A stretch of 64,000 nucleotides of DNA, from positions 3,100,001 to 3,164,000 of the forward strand of contig CM055823.1 in assembly GCA_029582265.1 (NCBI GenBank), given 5' to 3'. A model generated the notes under the pieces. That model did not search any database. It saw only the letters and a program-made list of their open reading frames with translations, and was not told where the DNA came from. This stretch comes from Zoroaster sp. YZ-2022 (taxonomy: Eukaryota > Echinodermata > Asteroidea > Forcipulatida > Zoroasteridae). Position numbers and translations under genes: made by a program. This document shows, piece after piece, positions 62,409 to 64,000 of this stretch (position 1 is the first letter of the stretch; each line of letters opens with the position of its first letter).

Positions 62409-63484
62409 GTAAGAAATTTAATTCAAAAGCACAAAAAGACAATTGAAAACATACGGTGAGTACAGCGTTGAGAATAAGTTGCTCTTTAGATTTTGCTAAA
62501 AATGTGTCTGCTTGTCTGTCTAATTCCATATACTGCTTACCAGTAAGTAAATTATTCTGCTAACTAGCAGAACGAAATCTGCTAGATATAAGCGTATTTC
62601 ACAGGTTGGCAAGAAATCTCAGAGAGGTGCACATGTATTTGTATTCACTCATTTGCAAGCAATAACAGCCGGCACGTTAGCGTGCCTTTTTTTCTATGTT
62701 TAACAGTTAGCAAGGCTATGAAGTGAAAATGTACAGTAAGTAAAAGATGTGCAACTTTAGTGGCTTTATAAAGTTGAACCCAGATATAAACTTGGGCGCT
62801 AACATGATAATATCGAATATTGTGATACCTTTTTTTTTTTTCGATTACGATATCAAGAACCTTTTCAAGTTATCAGAACCAGAACTCCATCGTTTCTCTT
62901 AATCCGCCGCCACTCAAAGGAATCTATTCAGACGGATTAAGTGTTAGGAATTGAATGGATAAATAGATCCATTAATTTTGTTGTAAAGTGTTAATATGTT
63001 ACCGATTCGCAATCAACTTATCTATTTGATAATTCGTAATAACTTTGATTGAAAGGAACTTCTAGACATAGTCTAGATTACAGTATTTTATGAAATCATG
63101 TATATTTAAATGAATGCAGAATAGTGGGCATCACCTTAAATATCTACAAACAAAATACACATTTGCAACAATTGCAGGTGCTCTGTGCTCACAATAATGT
63201 CATGATTTAAAGACTTATTACGTGACTGCTCCTACTAGAAAAGGCCTACAGAAGTACATACACACTATGCAAATGAACTTGCCAATGTCCATGGTGGATG
63301 CATGAATGGCACAATTGCACATGTCTCTCAGCTAAGCACTGGCAGTTTATTGTTATGCTTGTAGAGGGGGAAAATCCTGTGGTTATCAGCTCTAAAGCAA
63401 TCATGCATGAATGAAACAAAATAATCGCGGTACTATCAAAAATTGCAATACATGTTTGACGATATATTGTGGATGAAAAAAATT
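62409..63484. other. Intron, nothing recognised
   Basis: No exon or element supported; a short GGCACGTTAGCGTGCC palindrome lies near 62671. Confidence 0.4.
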
Positions 63485-64000
63485 GATGTCGCTCAAGCTT
63501 TCCCAGATAGAGTGAGGAAAGTATAATGCCCATGATATCGCTCAAGCTTACCCAGATAGAGTGAGGAAAGTATAATGCCCATGATATCGCTCAAGCTTAC
63601 CCAGATAGAGTGAGGAAAGTATAATGCCCATGATATCGCTCAAGCTTACCCAGATAGAGTGAGGAAAGTATAATGCCCATGATATCGCTCAAGCTTACCC
63701 AGATAGAGTGAGGAAAGTATAATGCCCATGATGTCGCTCAAGCTTACCCAGATAGAGTGAGGAAAGTATAATGCCCATGATGTCGCTCAAGCTTACCCAG
63801 ATAGAGTGAGGAAAGTATAATGCCCATAATGTCGCTCAAGCTTACCCAGATAGAGTGAGGAAAGTATAATGCCCATGATATCGCTCAAGCTTACTCAGAT
63901 AGAGTGAGGAAAGTATAATGCCCATGATATCGCTCAAGCTTACCCAGATAGAGTGAGGAAAGTATAATGCCCATGATGTCGCTCAAGCTTACCCAGATAG
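63485..64000. repeat. 49-bp tandem repeat running off the window
   Basis: More than ten near-identical copies of a unit with TCGCTCAAGCTTACCCAGAT and AGTGAGGAAAGTATAATGCC. The main variable site is GATATC/GATGTC. The array continues past the right edge. Confidence 0.95.

Overview
The window is nuclear DNA from an animal, most likely a marine invertebrate. The evidence is small coding exons with GT/AG borders and coherent phases, long introns full of transposable elements, tRNA-derived SINEs, a piggyBac transposon, a RAG1-N-terminal-like relic and a TRADD-N-like immune-type domain. A deuterostome (amphioxus, hemichordate or echinoderm) fits best, but this is inference. A run of exactly 500 N (22988-23487) marks an assembly gap.

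Layout. (1) 1-12618 is a tandem array of a ~2.2 kb unit, about six unit-equivalents in seven segments, running off the left edge; two junctions show internal deletions. (2) 13.2-17.7 kb holds minus-strand exons of a probable TRADD-N/death-signalling gene, with the domain exon duplicated. (3) 18.0-23.8 kb is transposon debris: a 1.84 kb foldback with a nested insertion, a hAT-like element with an exact 8-bp target duplication, a broken LINE reverse transcriptase, the gap and a small MITE. (4) 23.8-62.4 kb is dominated by one plus-strand gene built from repeated exon modules: A (six-cysteine, CC...DPC), B (ending in a PIPxCN motif), C (DGTVxGF helix) and D (linker with one Cys, sometimes SAP-like). 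About seven A-type modules are visible. I do not recognise the family. Cysteine content suggests an extracellular protein; no signal peptide or stop codon is seen, so both ends lie outside the window or in the gap.

The introns of this gene carry most of the remaining features: a 94-bp array grown out of exon B1, a minus-strand RAG1-N-terminal-like transposon relic (30.8-33.4 kb), a 1.5 kb element with a KRBA2-like exon, an in-frame-deleted piggyBac with a CTAA target site, at least five SINEs, three copies of one MITE family, several foldbacks including a perfect 71-bp palindrome, and minisatellites of 13, ~18, 63, 58 and 49 bp.

Together, the symmetric phase-1 borders of the A-to-D unit explain how the gene could grow by duplicating modules without losing frame. 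The broken module at 49.06 kb, the array in B1, and single-base shifts in A2 and A4 show either ongoing decay or assembly errors. Transcript data would decide which.
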